A stretch of DNA of 64,000 bases from Methylobacter sp. (GTDB lineage: Bacteria; Pseudomonadota; Gammaproteobacteria; Methylococcales; Methylomonadaceae): positions 1-64,000 of the forward strand of contig JAUXXQ010000146.1 in the NCBI GenBank assembly GCA_030684815.1, written 5' to 3'. Below, one piece after another: positions 55,201 through 62,797 of this stretch (positions within the stretch are counted from its first letter, which is position 1; each line of letters starts with the position of its first letter). Position numbers and translations under genes: made by a program. The notes below the pieces were generated by a model. It saw nothing but the letters and a program-made list of their open reading frames with translations. It made no database searches and had not been told where the DNA came from.

Positions 55201-55935
55201 AAGCTTGAAGCTCGGCCAGTTGGCAACCACATCGTTATCCTGTTGGGCAACAAAGCTCCAGCGCAGCACCACGTCCATCAGGCCGTTGGTAAATTCGGCA
55301 GGGTCTTGCAGGCTGATGAGGTCGGCAAATTCGCTTGCCGCTTCTGCGTGTGCGGTAAGTTTGGCGCGCAAAGTTTCGACGACCAAATCGGCATTTTCGT
55401 AAGCGCTGTCTTTGCCTTTGGCAACCAGCTTGTAATGGCTATACAGCAAGCCGATAGCCGCGCCGACCCGTGCCACACGGTGTTCGGCGTCATCGTCCTG
55501 ATTGGCTTCGGGAAAGCCTGCAGCAATCAATAAATCAAAGCGGTTCAGAATTGCGGGAATAGCCCAATCGCTGGCATCCTGACCTTTAAAAAAGAACGCC
55601 AGCTTGTCGACTACTTCATTTTTATAAGTGAAAATGCTGTCGATTTCGTCCTTGATTTTTGCGCCCTGCGCCTGATGCTGCTCGGAAACATTGAAAATCT
55701 GGGCGACAAACTGCCCGACATAAGGCCCCATACGCACCAGCAAATCGGAAATGGTTTCAGGCGACAAACCATCACCCTGATTTTCGCGGTAAGCCTTAAA
55801 TTCACTATGCAATTGCGCATCATGGCGTTCAACCGACGCATCAAACACCGCCAATAAATCTTGCAGACGCGCAGAATCGTATAAATCGGCATAGTTAAAG
55901 CCGGGGATGCCTAGAGTAAGATGTTGTGGTTCCAT
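52243..55935 (-). CDS. NfnAB-like fused flavoprotein oxidoreductase
   Basis: A 1230-residue soluble protein. The N-terminal ~290 residues are helical with no domain I can name. Then come Cys-rich segments (CIYCHERDTDSC about 300, CPGTGHRICNECMKGC near 375-390) fitting [4Fe-4S] sites. A FAD/NAD(P) domain of the glutamate-synthase small subunit/NfnB type follows (VVGLGPAGYTMSHYL at about 437). Residues ~950-1230 look like a ferredoxin-NADP reductase/PyrK-type subunit (GGGLGNAVLFSIGKAL near 1025) ending in a [2Fe-2S] motif (CMMKGICAQCLCK, about 1165). This parallels NfnSL, the electron-bifurcating NADH-dependent ferredoxin:NADP oxidoreductase, with both subunits fused. Bifurcation is inference. 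Confidence 0.8.
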   Translation of the reverse strand: MEPQHLTLGIPGFNYADLYDSARLQDLLAVFDASVERHDAQLHSEFKAYRENQGDGLSPETISDLLVRMGPYVGQFVAQIFNVSEQHQAQGAKIKDEIDSIFTYKNEVVDKLAFFFKGQDASDWAIPAILNRFDLLIAAGFPEANQDDDAEHRVARVGAAIGLLYSHYKLVAKGKDSAYENADLVVETLRAKLTAHAEAASEFADLISLQDPAEFTNGLMDVVLRWSFVAQQDNDVVANWPSFKLPQKRDFDHLVEHELIDRGEFKAWMGGQEHRRRRDGFKLTDPRYNGRQVLSEVNHCIYCHERDTDSCSKGMRNKKTETFKVDPLGVITIGCPLDEKISEMHLVKRNGDNIGALAIVIIDNPMCPGTGHRICNECMKGCIYQKTDPVDIPQIETSVLTDVLFMPYGFEIYSLLTRWNPLNVKRPYMLPYNGKNALVVGLGPAGYTMSHYLLNEGFGVAGIDGLKLEPLPVELTGDHNTLPAPIENFQDLYEDLDKRILAGFGGVAEYGITVRWDKNFLKVIYLTLQRRAAFRAYGGVRFGGTITIEDAWEMGFDHICIASGAGQPTIIGLKNNLMRGIRKASDFLMALQLTGAAKASSLANLQVRLPAGVIGGGLTAMDTATELLAYYPMQVEKILHRYEILVGRFGEASVRSRYDQEETIILDEFLAHGKAIVAERERAEAVGELPNFQALVEAWGGVTLFYRKGIVDAPAYRQNHEEIAKALEEGIALAEGMSPLGAEADEYGHLNAVEFEKLVLEEGRWNNSGQNVTVPLRSLYIAAGTSPNTIYQSEYPDTFVMDKWFFQRYQPEWNNDSVELVAMHDEAFPKLGKPAPLTSYQKDGKFISFYGDNHPVYAGNVVKAMASAKNGYPYVVKLFEKELAGLNPAQQPERDAALKALFAQMDESLKATIVAINRLTPTIVEVVVKAPMAAEKFQPGQFYRVQNYEAFAPVVEGTVLAAEGLALTGAEVDKENGTVSLIALEMGSSSRLCATWKVGDPLVLMGVTGTPTEIPSGETVLLLGGGLGNAVLFSIGKALRAAGNKVIYFAGYKYAQDRFKVEDVEAAADLIIWSVDKGEGVTAITPTRPQDKTFVGNILECMLAYAKGELGEQPISLADVDHLIVIGSDRMMAAVKSARFDVLKPYLNKAHHAIGSINSPMQCMMKGICAQCLCKHIDAETGKEVFVYSCYNQDQDLDKVDFPHLNARLRQNTVQEKLSNLWLDYLLEKQ

Positions 55936-56267
55936 AGTTCTCGTGTTTGATTAGTTCGATTGATCATACAGACCGCCTGAAACAGGCTTTATCCGCATAT
56001 AAAAGTTTACCGAAGAGACAAAAAATAACCGGTTATTGTAAGTAGATATGCCTTTATTTGCCACCTAAAGTTGCTAGCCCAAGCCCTGACAAAACGGCTT
56101 GCATACCAAGATGGGTGAGGGCTTTTTGAATTAGAATTTTCCCTGCCCGGTGGCTTCTGGTATATTCCGGCGCTAGCGGTGCCAATGGGGCGGCATTTTC
56201 GGCTAACCGGACACTGAAATCCCAAAGCTTGCTAAAAAATCAATTACTACAAAGGTGGAGAGCCATT

Positions 56268-56783
56268 ATGACTGAAGGGTTATTTATATTAACGACTATT
56301 TTTGTTGCTTACGTCGCTTATGCGATCGTCGGCGAACAAAGGGACTTGGCAAAAGCAAAATCACAACCGGTAAGCCCTGAAACGCCAAAAACGACTGCCG
56401 TACAAGCAACAACTACCGCAGAGGAAAAACCCGCTGTGACCGCCAACAAAGCGGCCGCGCCCAAGCCACCGGCCAAACCGGCAACAACCAAAACCGCCCC
56501 TAAAGCCAAGGCTAAAACCAAGGCCGCAACCACAAAACCTGCCGCCGCTGAAAAAGCCCCCGTCACCGCCGCGCCAAGCACCGGCTTAAAAAATCCGCAA
56601 ACGGGCGAAGTAGCCACCGCCTATAGCAATTACCGCTTCACCAAACGCTGGATAAAAGACGCATTAGTCGCTGAAGGCCTGCTGGACAAAGTCTATAAAA
56701 ATAACGAACTGAACCCCGAAACTGAAGCGAAAATAAAACAGGCCGTAGCCAAACTGGAAACGATGGGACAGTACAGAGCCTAA
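56268..56783 (+). CDS. Membrane-anchored Lys/Ala/Pro-rich protein
   Basis: A 171-residue protein with an N-terminal hydrophobic helix (FILTTIFVAYVAYAIVG, about 5-21), a long low-complexity Ala/Lys/Pro/Thr linker (about 35-115) resembling histone H1 or TonB-like linkers, and a C-terminal ordered domain (about 120-171, TGEVATAYSNYRFTKRWIK and AKIKQAVAKLETM). The start at 56268 is chosen for the strong GGTGGAGAG ribosome site; the frame extends upstream to 56229. Function unknown; it may span periplasm or act at the membrane. Proline-rich linker composition alone should not be read as TonB. Confidence 0.7.
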   Translation: MTEGLFILTTIFVAYVAYAIVGEQRDLAKAKSQPVSPETPKTTAVQATTTAEEKPAVTANKAAAPKPPAKPATTKTAPKAKAKTKAATTKPAAAEKAPVTAAPSTGLKNPQTGEVATAYSNYRFTKRWIKDALVAEGLLDKVYKNNELNPETEAKIKQAVAKLETMGQYRA

Positions 56784-56891
56784 ACTACCCACGAAAAGCG
56801 CGAAGAATAAAACTTCGGTGATAATTTTTTTACCCGCCATAAATCAGGAGCCACTTTAGCCGCGACGCAGGCGCAACTCCCACGTGCGGCG

Positions 56892-57608
56892 TTACGTTTT
56901 TTTAAACTTCACCACCTTATTCAAAGGGCTCAGGTTAATTTCATCAAGCACAATCTGCGCCCGTGAATTCAACACATAAGACACTGCCTCGGCGACGTCT
57001 TCCGGCTCGATAAAATTACTCTCATCATCGCCCGGCCCAAAAGCCAGCGCCTCAAAAAAGGGGGTTTTGACCATGCCCGGATTAATCAGGCACACCCGCA
57101 CATTACTTTTGCCGCACTCTTCGCGCAAGGCTTGGCTGAAACCGCGCACAGCAAATTTGCCGGCACAATAAACCGCGCCTTTGCGGCTGCCTTTTAACGC
57201 CGCTTCCGAACCGATAAAAATCAAGTCGCTACGAGGTTTACGTTTTAACCCCGGGAGCATGGCACGGGTCAAAAAAGCCTGGCTGGTGAAGTTTAAAGCC
57301 ATCAGTTCTTCAATCTGGGCATAAGAAAACTCTTCCACTGAACCGAATTGCCCCATGCCGGCACAAAAAACCACGGCATCGATGTCGGGGAAGGTTTGCT
57401 GCAGCTCGCGCAGCCGTTGCGGCAGCTCCTTTAACCGGCTCAAATCCAGCTGCACCGGGATGAAATTAGCCATTGCCCGGACAAACTTGCTGCTATCGCG
57501 GGACACGCCGAGCACCTGATGGCCTTGTTGCAACAAGTTCCTGGCAATGGCGCGGCCAATCCCGGAACTGGCGCCGGTCACCAGGAGGGTGCGTTTGATA
57601 AAATCCAT
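56892..57608 (-). CDS. Short-chain dehydrogenase/reductase
   Basis: A 238-residue classical SDR. The cofactor motif TGASSGIGRAIA is at about 11-22, NAGMG-like sequence appears as CAGMGQFG (about 82-89), and the catalytic Ser and YCAGK (Tyr-x-x-x-Lys) lie around 135-155, followed by NPGMVKTPFFE. NADP or NAD preference and substrate are not decided by the sequence. It is transcribed in the same direction as the adenylate cyclase, with 85 bases between them. Confidence 0.9.
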   Translation of the reverse strand: MDFIKRTLLVTGASSGIGRAIARNLLQQGHQVLGVSRDSSKFVRAMANFIPVQLDLSRLKELPQRLRELQQTFPDIDAVVFCAGMGQFGSVEEFSYAQIEELMALNFTSQAFLTRAMLPGLKRKPRSDLIFIGSEAALKGSRKGAVYCAGKFAVRGFSQALREECGKSNVRVCLINPGMVKTPFFEALAFGPGDDESNFIEPEDVAEAVSYVLNSRAQIVLDEINLSPLNKVVKFKKT

Positions 57609-57693
57609 GAGCCTTTCCTATTAACGAAAATAAATGCCTTGGCGGACGCTAGTCGCGACTATAGCCGTAAAAACTTGAATATCGAGTAACAAC

Positions 57694-59994
57694 CTATTTC
57701 GACTCCATGACCCACACACCATTCCAGTCTTCACCCAGTGACGCATGTTCGAGCTGACGGCACCTGTCCACATATAACTGACACACCTTATCCGCCGGGT
57801 TAAGCGCCAGCGCTTCATTAAACAAGCCCATCGCCTGTTGCCACTGGCGCTTCCTGTATTTGCCCAAACCGTTTTTAAACAGCGATACCACGTCTACGAT
57901 GTTCGGAAAAGTCTGCTCCGTGTGGTAATCCAGAACTTCAAAAATGGCAACGGGTTCGGTTTTACCCTTGACCACAACGTAGTCAACTTCCCGCGTCCGG
58001 TAGGTGTCCTTGAGCTTAGCGTAGGTAAATTCGCTAATTAGGATATGCGCGCCGTATTGCTTGCAGGCCGATTCCAGCCTTGCCGCCAGATTGACGCCGT
58101 CGCCGATGATGGTGAAATCCATGCGTTTTTGCGAACCGATGTTGCCGGACACGACAGTGTCGGTGTTCAATCCGATACCGATGTCCAGCGGCATTTTACC
58201 CTCTTCAGTGCGCTTGACATTCCACACCTGCAGTTCGCGTATCATCGCAATCGCGGTGCGCACGGCGCGGTCTTCATCATCCTTATGAATCACCGGGATG
58301 CCGAACACCGCCATGATCGCATCGCCGATAAACTTATCCAGCATCCCCTCTTCCCGCTGTATGCAGTCGACCATAATGGTGAAATATTCGTTTAGCAGCG
58401 ACACTGTGCCTTGTGCGCCGAGTTGTTCGGTCAAGGTGGTGAAGCCGCGCACATCGGAAAACAAGGTGGTGCAGACCACGTTTTTACCGCCCAAAATGTC
58501 TGAGCCGGTTGCAACCAGCCGGTCGGCAATGGAAGGATCCATGTAGCGCGACATGGTTGATTTCAGCCTTTTTTCATTGCTGATGTCCTCAATGACCAGC
58601 ATAAAGCCGATACGTTTTTTGTCCGCCCCGAGCAAATGCTGGACGGTCAAATTAACTGAAAGATGTTCGTCGTTGACTTGCAGCTGCGCATCCATCATCA
58701 CCTGTTGCTGCTGATGCTCTTCGACAGTCCTTATTTTGTCCATAATCCAGGCATTGGCGCCGATAAAAAAGGTCTGCGCCGCCTGGTTCAGTATCTGCTC
58801 CGGCGTGACTTGCAAAATCCTCAGCCCGGCGGCATTGCAGGTGATAATCTTTTCCGCCCCATCCAGCGTAATCAGCCCATTGGACATGCTTTCCAGCATG
58901 GCTTCGTTATAATTCTTCATGTTTTGCACATCGGCGAACAGCTTGGCATTTTCCAACGCAATGGAAACCTGGGCGGTAAACGCTCGCAAGCGCGCCTCAT
59001 CCTCACTGGAAAAAGGCCCGCCGCGCTTGTTAAGCACTTGGGTCACGCCGATGGTTTTGCCCTGTTTGTTGATCACCGGCACACACAAAATCGAGCGGGT
59101 GAAAAAACCGGTCTTTTTATCGAATGCGGGGTTAAAACGAAGGTCGGCGTAAGCATAAGGGATGTTGATGGTTTTGCTTGAGGTAAACACCGCCCCGGCT
59201 ATGCCCAAATGATTGGGCAGGCGTATTTGCATGGTTTCCAGCCCCTGCCCGACTTCCGACCATAATTCATTGGTTTTTTCATCGTTAAGGAATAGCGTGG
59301 AGCGTTCCGCATTGAGCAGGCGCGTGGCCTCGCCCATTACCTTTTGCAGCAACGAACCAAGCTTTATATCGGCGGTCACTTCCGAAACCACGTTGATAAA
59401 CTCCATTTCCTGCACACGCAGCGCCTGCATACGCTCAATAAATTGCGCGCTTTCCAAAGCCAGCGCCGCCTGACTGGTCATTGCCTCGAACAGCGCCAAA
59501 TCGTTTTTATTGAAAGCCCCGGACATTTTATTGAGCACCTGGGCGACACCGATAATAGTGCCTTTGGCGGTACGTACCGGCACACACAGTATATTTTTGG
59601 TGACAAAGTTGGTTTGTTCGTCAACGCTGCGGTTGAAATGCGGGTTATGGTAAGGGTCATGGACAATGGCGCTTTCGCCGCTGGTATAAACATGCCCGGC
59701 AATACCGCTGTTATTTAAAATGCGGATCTCGCGTTGCCCGGTGCCTTGGGCGACCCGCGAATACAATTCGTTGGTTTCGGCATCGTTGAGAAAAAGCGAG
59801 CCCCTTTCGCTGTTCAGCTCATCGGTGCACATATCCACCAGCACATTGAGCACGTCATCCAGCGATTCTTGCGCCGAGATGCGTTTTGACACGTTCAACA
59901 GTATTTCCGCTTCTTTTATCCATCTTTTTTGTTTGGCGGTTTCGGACATGCGGCCGGGTTTTGCAAAAATCGGGTTTTCTTGTTTTTCAGTCAT
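57694..59994 (-). CDS. Class III adenylate cyclase with two GAF and a PAS domain
   Basis: A 766-residue cytoplasmic sensor-cyclase. GAF1 (about 35-190) and GAF2 (about 215-360) end with NK-x4-F-x3-D signatures: NKMSGAFNKNDL and NKRGGPFSSEDE, the latter a full NKFDE motif as in cyanobacterial CyaB-type cyclic-nucleotide-binding GAFs. A PAS-like domain (about 370-490) precedes the catalytic domain (about 505-690). There the metal Asp residues are in FSDVRGFT and KFIGDAIMAVFG, and the Lys and Asp pair (DKFIGD, MDFTIIGD) favours ATP over GTP. A TPR-like tail follows. Feedback by cAMP through GAF is plausible. Translationally coupled to the coiled-coil gene (ATGA). Confidence 0.9.
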   Translation of the reverse strand: MTEKQENPIFAKPGRMSETAKQKRWIKEAEILLNVSKRISAQESLDDVLNVLVDMCTDELNSERGSLFLNDAETNELYSRVAQGTGQREIRILNNSGIAGHVYTSGESAIVHDPYHNPHFNRSVDEQTNFVTKNILCVPVRTAKGTIIGVAQVLNKMSGAFNKNDLALFEAMTSQAALALESAQFIERMQALRVQEMEFINVVSEVTADIKLGSLLQKVMGEATRLLNAERSTLFLNDEKTNELWSEVGQGLETMQIRLPNHLGIAGAVFTSSKTINIPYAYADLRFNPAFDKKTGFFTRSILCVPVINKQGKTIGVTQVLNKRGGPFSSEDEARLRAFTAQVSIALENAKLFADVQNMKNYNEAMLESMSNGLITLDGAEKIITCNAAGLRILQVTPEQILNQAAQTFFIGANAWIMDKIRTVEEHQQQQVMMDAQLQVNDEHLSVNLTVQHLLGADKKRIGFMLVIEDISNEKRLKSTMSRYMDPSIADRLVATGSDILGGKNVVCTTLFSDVRGFTTLTEQLGAQGTVSLLNEYFTIMVDCIQREEGMLDKFIGDAIMAVFGIPVIHKDDEDRAVRTAIAMIRELQVWNVKRTEEGKMPLDIGIGLNTDTVVSGNIGSQKRMDFTIIGDGVNLAARLESACKQYGAHILISEFTYAKLKDTYRTREVDYVVVKGKTEPVAIFEVLDYHTEQTFPNIVDVVSLFKNGLGKYRKRQWQQAMGLFNEALALNPADKVCQLYVDRCRQLEHASLGEDWNGVWVMESK

Positions 59995-60434
59995 GGCCTA
60001 CAGTGCTCCAGTTGCTCACGCAGTGCTTGAATCGCTGCCTGTAATTGGGCAACTTCCACGTTGGCGGCTTGCCGGACTTGCCGCACCGTATTGTCTTGTT
60101 CTATTTGCGCCAATTCCAGCATGTCGCGCAATTTGGCTATGGTTTCCTTGAGCTGCGCAATTTCGGCGGCAGAACCGGCCAAGGCCAATTGCACCGCATT
60201 TTCCCGCTCCATAAATGCATTTTCCAAGGCATCCCTCAACGCCACGATGGTCACGTTAAGCTGGCCGACTTCCTGGGTAGCGGCGACTGTCGCGGCCTGA
60301 ACCGCATTTTCCTTGTCGTGTTGCGCCAGTTCCAACCCGTTACGCAAGGCTTGGATAGTGCGTTTTAATTCACGGACTTCAGCCTCGGCTTGCAGATGTT
60401 CGACAGATTGCAAATATGTGTTAATGGCTATCAC
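59991..60434 (-). CDS. Coiled-coil protein with 36-residue repeats
   Basis: A 147-residue, entirely helical, Glu/Gln/Ala-rich protein with no membrane segment. Residues ~22-147 consist of three full repeats of 36 residues and a half repeat, each starting QL or EL followed by xxTIxALRxxLE and ending ...ENAVQ...EIA/EVG. No family is recognised. It is directly upstream of and overlapping the adenylate cyclase (ATGA), so it may regulate or scaffold it. The register is best seen at ELKRTIQALRNGLELAQ, QLNVTIVALRDALENAF and QLKETIAKLRDMLELAQ. Confidence 0.75.
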   Translation of the reverse strand: MIAINTYLQSVEHLQAEAEVRELKRTIQALRNGLELAQHDKENAVQAATVAATQEVGQLNVTIVALRDALENAFMERENAVQLALAGSAAEIAQLKETIAKLRDMLELAQIEQDNTVRQVRQAANVEVAQLQAAIQALREQLEHCRP

Positions 60435-60455
60435 CTTCGAGAAAGAAAATTATTC

Positions 60456-60696
60456 GTAACGGCTCAGTGAAAAAAGAAATGGAACGCGAAAAACACAGAC
60501 CGGACGGATTTACACGGATTTTTTTAAAATAGGCTCGCTTTTAATCAGTGCCTTCCGCGTTCTGATTCATTATTTTTAAGGCTTCCCATTTAAAACGGGA
60601 CAAACATGCCGAAGTAGACCTTCCAGGTTTTTAAAACCTGGAAGGTCTGTCCCGCGTTAAGTTGATAGCCATTTTTAACAACTGCTGGGTAGTTAC
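60456..60696. mobile_element. R1 MITE-like element, copy D, with 8-bp target duplication and nested R2
   Basis: Flanked by AATTATTC on both sides (60448-60455 and 60697-60704). The ends are GTAACGGCTCAGTG and complement GTAACTACCCAGC. The R2 copy at 60580-60670 is inside it. This element accounts for the gap between the coiled-coil gene and the GGDEF-EAL gene. Confidence 0.85.
60580..60670. mobile_element. R2 element nested in R1 copy D, with 8-bp target duplication
   Basis: Simple 91-bp R2 (GGCTTCCCATTTAAAACGGG ... GTTAAGTTGATAGCC) flanked by ATTTTTAA at 60572-60579 and 60671-60678. The core hairpin is AGACCTTCCAGG/CCTGGAAGGTCT. Confidence 0.88.
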
Positions 60697-60707
60697 AATT
60701 ATTCTAC

Positions 60708-62720
60708 CTAAAATACCGGGTTAAATTCGTCTGTATTCTTTTTCTCATATTGCGCCGCCAATAAGGCGGCAAACTCCTTGGCCGGCACTGGCTTGCTGGC
60801 GAAATAACCCTGATAAATGTCACACCCTTTCGCCTGCAAAAAAGCTAACTGTTCCTGCGTTTCCACGCCTTCTGCCAACACTTTAAAACCTAGGGTATGC
60901 CCCATCGCAATAATGGTGGCGGTGATTTCCATGTCATCTTGAAGATCCGGAATATCGTCGATAAAGCTTTTATCGATTTTCAGCACATCAACCGGGAAAC
61001 GCTTGAGATAGGCCAGCGACGAATAGCCGGTGCCGAAGTCGTCAATAGCAAGCCGGATGCCTTGTGCGCGCAAGTTATTGAGCACGCCCACCGCCTTGTC
61101 CTGATGTTCCATTAACCCGCTTTCGGTCAGCTCCAGCTCCAATTGACCGGCTGGAAAACCGGTTTCGGCCAGCACTTTTGCAACCAGCGCGTTAATGTCG
61201 CCACGCCGGAACTGTTGCGGCGACACGTTGACCGCCAGCGTTAGCGGCGGAAAACCTGCGGCTAACCAATGCTGGCCTTGTTGGCAGGTTTCGCGCAACA
61301 CCCATTCGCCAATGGCGGTAATCAGGCCGGTTTCTTCGGCAATGGGGATAAAGTGGATCGGTGCGATCAGCCCTTCGCTTGGGCTTTGCCAGCGCACCAA
61401 GGCTTCAGCGCCGATAATCCGGTTACTGGCAATATCGATCTGCGGCTGGTAAAAAACACGTAATTCTTGTTGCTCAATGGCGTGGCGCAAACGGCTTTCA
61501 ATGTCGATACGTTTGCGGACAGCCAGGGTAAGCTCTTCAGAAAAATAGGCGTAACAGCTGCGCCCGGCCTGTTTGGCCTCATACATGGCAATATCGGCTT
61601 GTTCCATTAACAGTTCCGGGTTATCGGCGTGTTGCGGATACAAACTAATGCCGATACTGGCGCCGATTTGTACTTCAGGGGCTTGTTCATTGTTAGCGAG
61701 CAATTGAAACGGCCTGCCCAAGTCGGCAATAATGTCTTCGGCCACCCGCGCCGCATCTTGCGGATGGCTAATCTCTTCCAGAAGCACAATAAATTCATCA
61801 CCGCCCAAACGCGCCACCGTGTCCATATCACGCAAACGAGCCCCTATTCGCCCGGCGACTTGTTGCAGCAATTCATCCCCGGCGGCATGGCCTAAGCTGT
61901 CATTAACATCTTTAAAGCGGTCTAAATCAAGCATCAGCAAGGCCAGTTTTTTGCCGGTACGCTGTTTCATGTCGATACCGTGCTTTAACCGTTGTAACAG
62001 CAAACGCCGGTTAGGCAGTTGCGTCAACACGTCTTGCGTTGCCAGCTGGTTGAGTTCATTTTGTAGTTTAGCACTGACCAAGGTAACTAAAATAAGCAGC
62101 TGTATGGTACTGAGCATAAAAAACATGATGAAAAATAATTTATCCGGCTGGACTTGCCCGAGCAAGTAGCTGTCGGTAGATACGGATACCGTCATCAGGA
62201 TGGTGATACGGACAAGATGTATGACTACCTCAGCAACAACGAAGCCGATGAACAGATTGCTTTCCATAACCAGTGTGGAACTGCGCTGCCGGTAAACGTC
62301 GCGGATGATAAATAGGTTTACCAGCATGGGAAACACCGACATGATCACTTGCCGCGCCGATATGGATGGCCAGACGGCCGTGAATAAGCTGAGTAACACG
62401 GTGGTCGGCAGCACACATAACACAAACAGCGAAAACACAGGCCGACGCCAGCGAAGCCCGAAAAAACTGCGGACGCCTGCCCAAATAAAAACTCTCCCGG
62501 TCAGAATCAGGGAGTTGGCGACGACAATGGACAGCAAATCAGGAATAACACCCCGTAAACTAAGCCCCAGAAAGCCGCTAAAAAACATCAAACAGGCGAC
62601 AAACCAATGCACCGGGCCGTCAAGATTAGGATGCCGACGTGCCGTTATTACAAAAGCAATGGCAAAAACCATATAGACGATAAGAAGGTTTATCAGTGAA
62701 GTGAATATATCGAGTTTCAT
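60708..62720 (-). CDS. GGDEF-EAL cyclic-di-GMP enzyme with N-terminal membrane domain
   Basis: A 670-residue protein. About seven hydrophobic helices (residues 10-220) resemble a 7TM-type sensor. The GGDEF domain (about 225-390) has an intact active site RLGGDEF (about 301-307) and an I-site RxxD (RDMD) five residues upstream, so diguanylate cyclase activity with product inhibition is possible. The EAL domain (about 405-655) has EALVRW (about 437) and IDDFGTGYSSLAYLKRFPVD-like downstream motif (DDFGTGYSS), predicting a functional phosphodiesterase. Which activity dominates is unknown. Upstream region is short; the receptor gene is 77 bases away on the same strand. Confidence 0.93.
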   Translation of the reverse strand: MKLDIFTSLINLLIVYMVFAIAFVITARRHPNLDGPVHWFVACLMFFSGFLGLSLRGVIPDLLSIVVANSLILTGRVFIWAGVRSFFGLRWRRPVFSLFVLCVLPTTVLLSLFTAVWPSISARQVIMSVFPMLVNLFIIRDVYRQRSSTLVMESNLFIGFVVAEVVIHLVRITILMTVSVSTDSYLLGQVQPDKLFFIMFFMLSTIQLLILVTLVSAKLQNELNQLATQDVLTQLPNRRLLLQRLKHGIDMKQRTGKKLALLMLDLDRFKDVNDSLGHAAGDELLQQVAGRIGARLRDMDTVARLGGDEFIVLLEEISHPQDAARVAEDIIADLGRPFQLLANNEQAPEVQIGASIGISLYPQHADNPELLMEQADIAMYEAKQAGRSCYAYFSEELTLAVRKRIDIESRLRHAIEQQELRVFYQPQIDIASNRIIGAEALVRWQSPSEGLIAPIHFIPIAEETGLITAIGEWVLRETCQQGQHWLAAGFPPLTLAVNVSPQQFRRGDINALVAKVLAETGFPAGQLELELTESGLMEHQDKAVGVLNNLRAQGIRLAIDDFGTGYSSLAYLKRFPVDVLKIDKSFIDDIPDLQDDMEITATIIAMGHTLGFKVLAEGVETQEQLAFLQAKGCDIYQGYFASKPVPAKEFAALLAAQYEKKNTDEFNPVF

Positions 62721-62797
62721 CGGGCAAGGTTATTTTTAATAAGCCTGATTACCAGGTTTTATAGGTGTGTTAAACGCGCTGTGGCCTATTCTACCCG

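Noticed and set aside
54160-55533. 457-codon plus-strand frame inside the NfnAB-like gene
   Set aside because: It is antisense to a gene with clear motifs, has no ribosome site and its product looks like random reversed codons; it is a shadow.
56268-56783. TonB-like protein
   Set aside because: It has a membrane anchor and a Pro/Lys-rich linker, but the C-terminal domain lacks the TonB YP motif and fold pattern.
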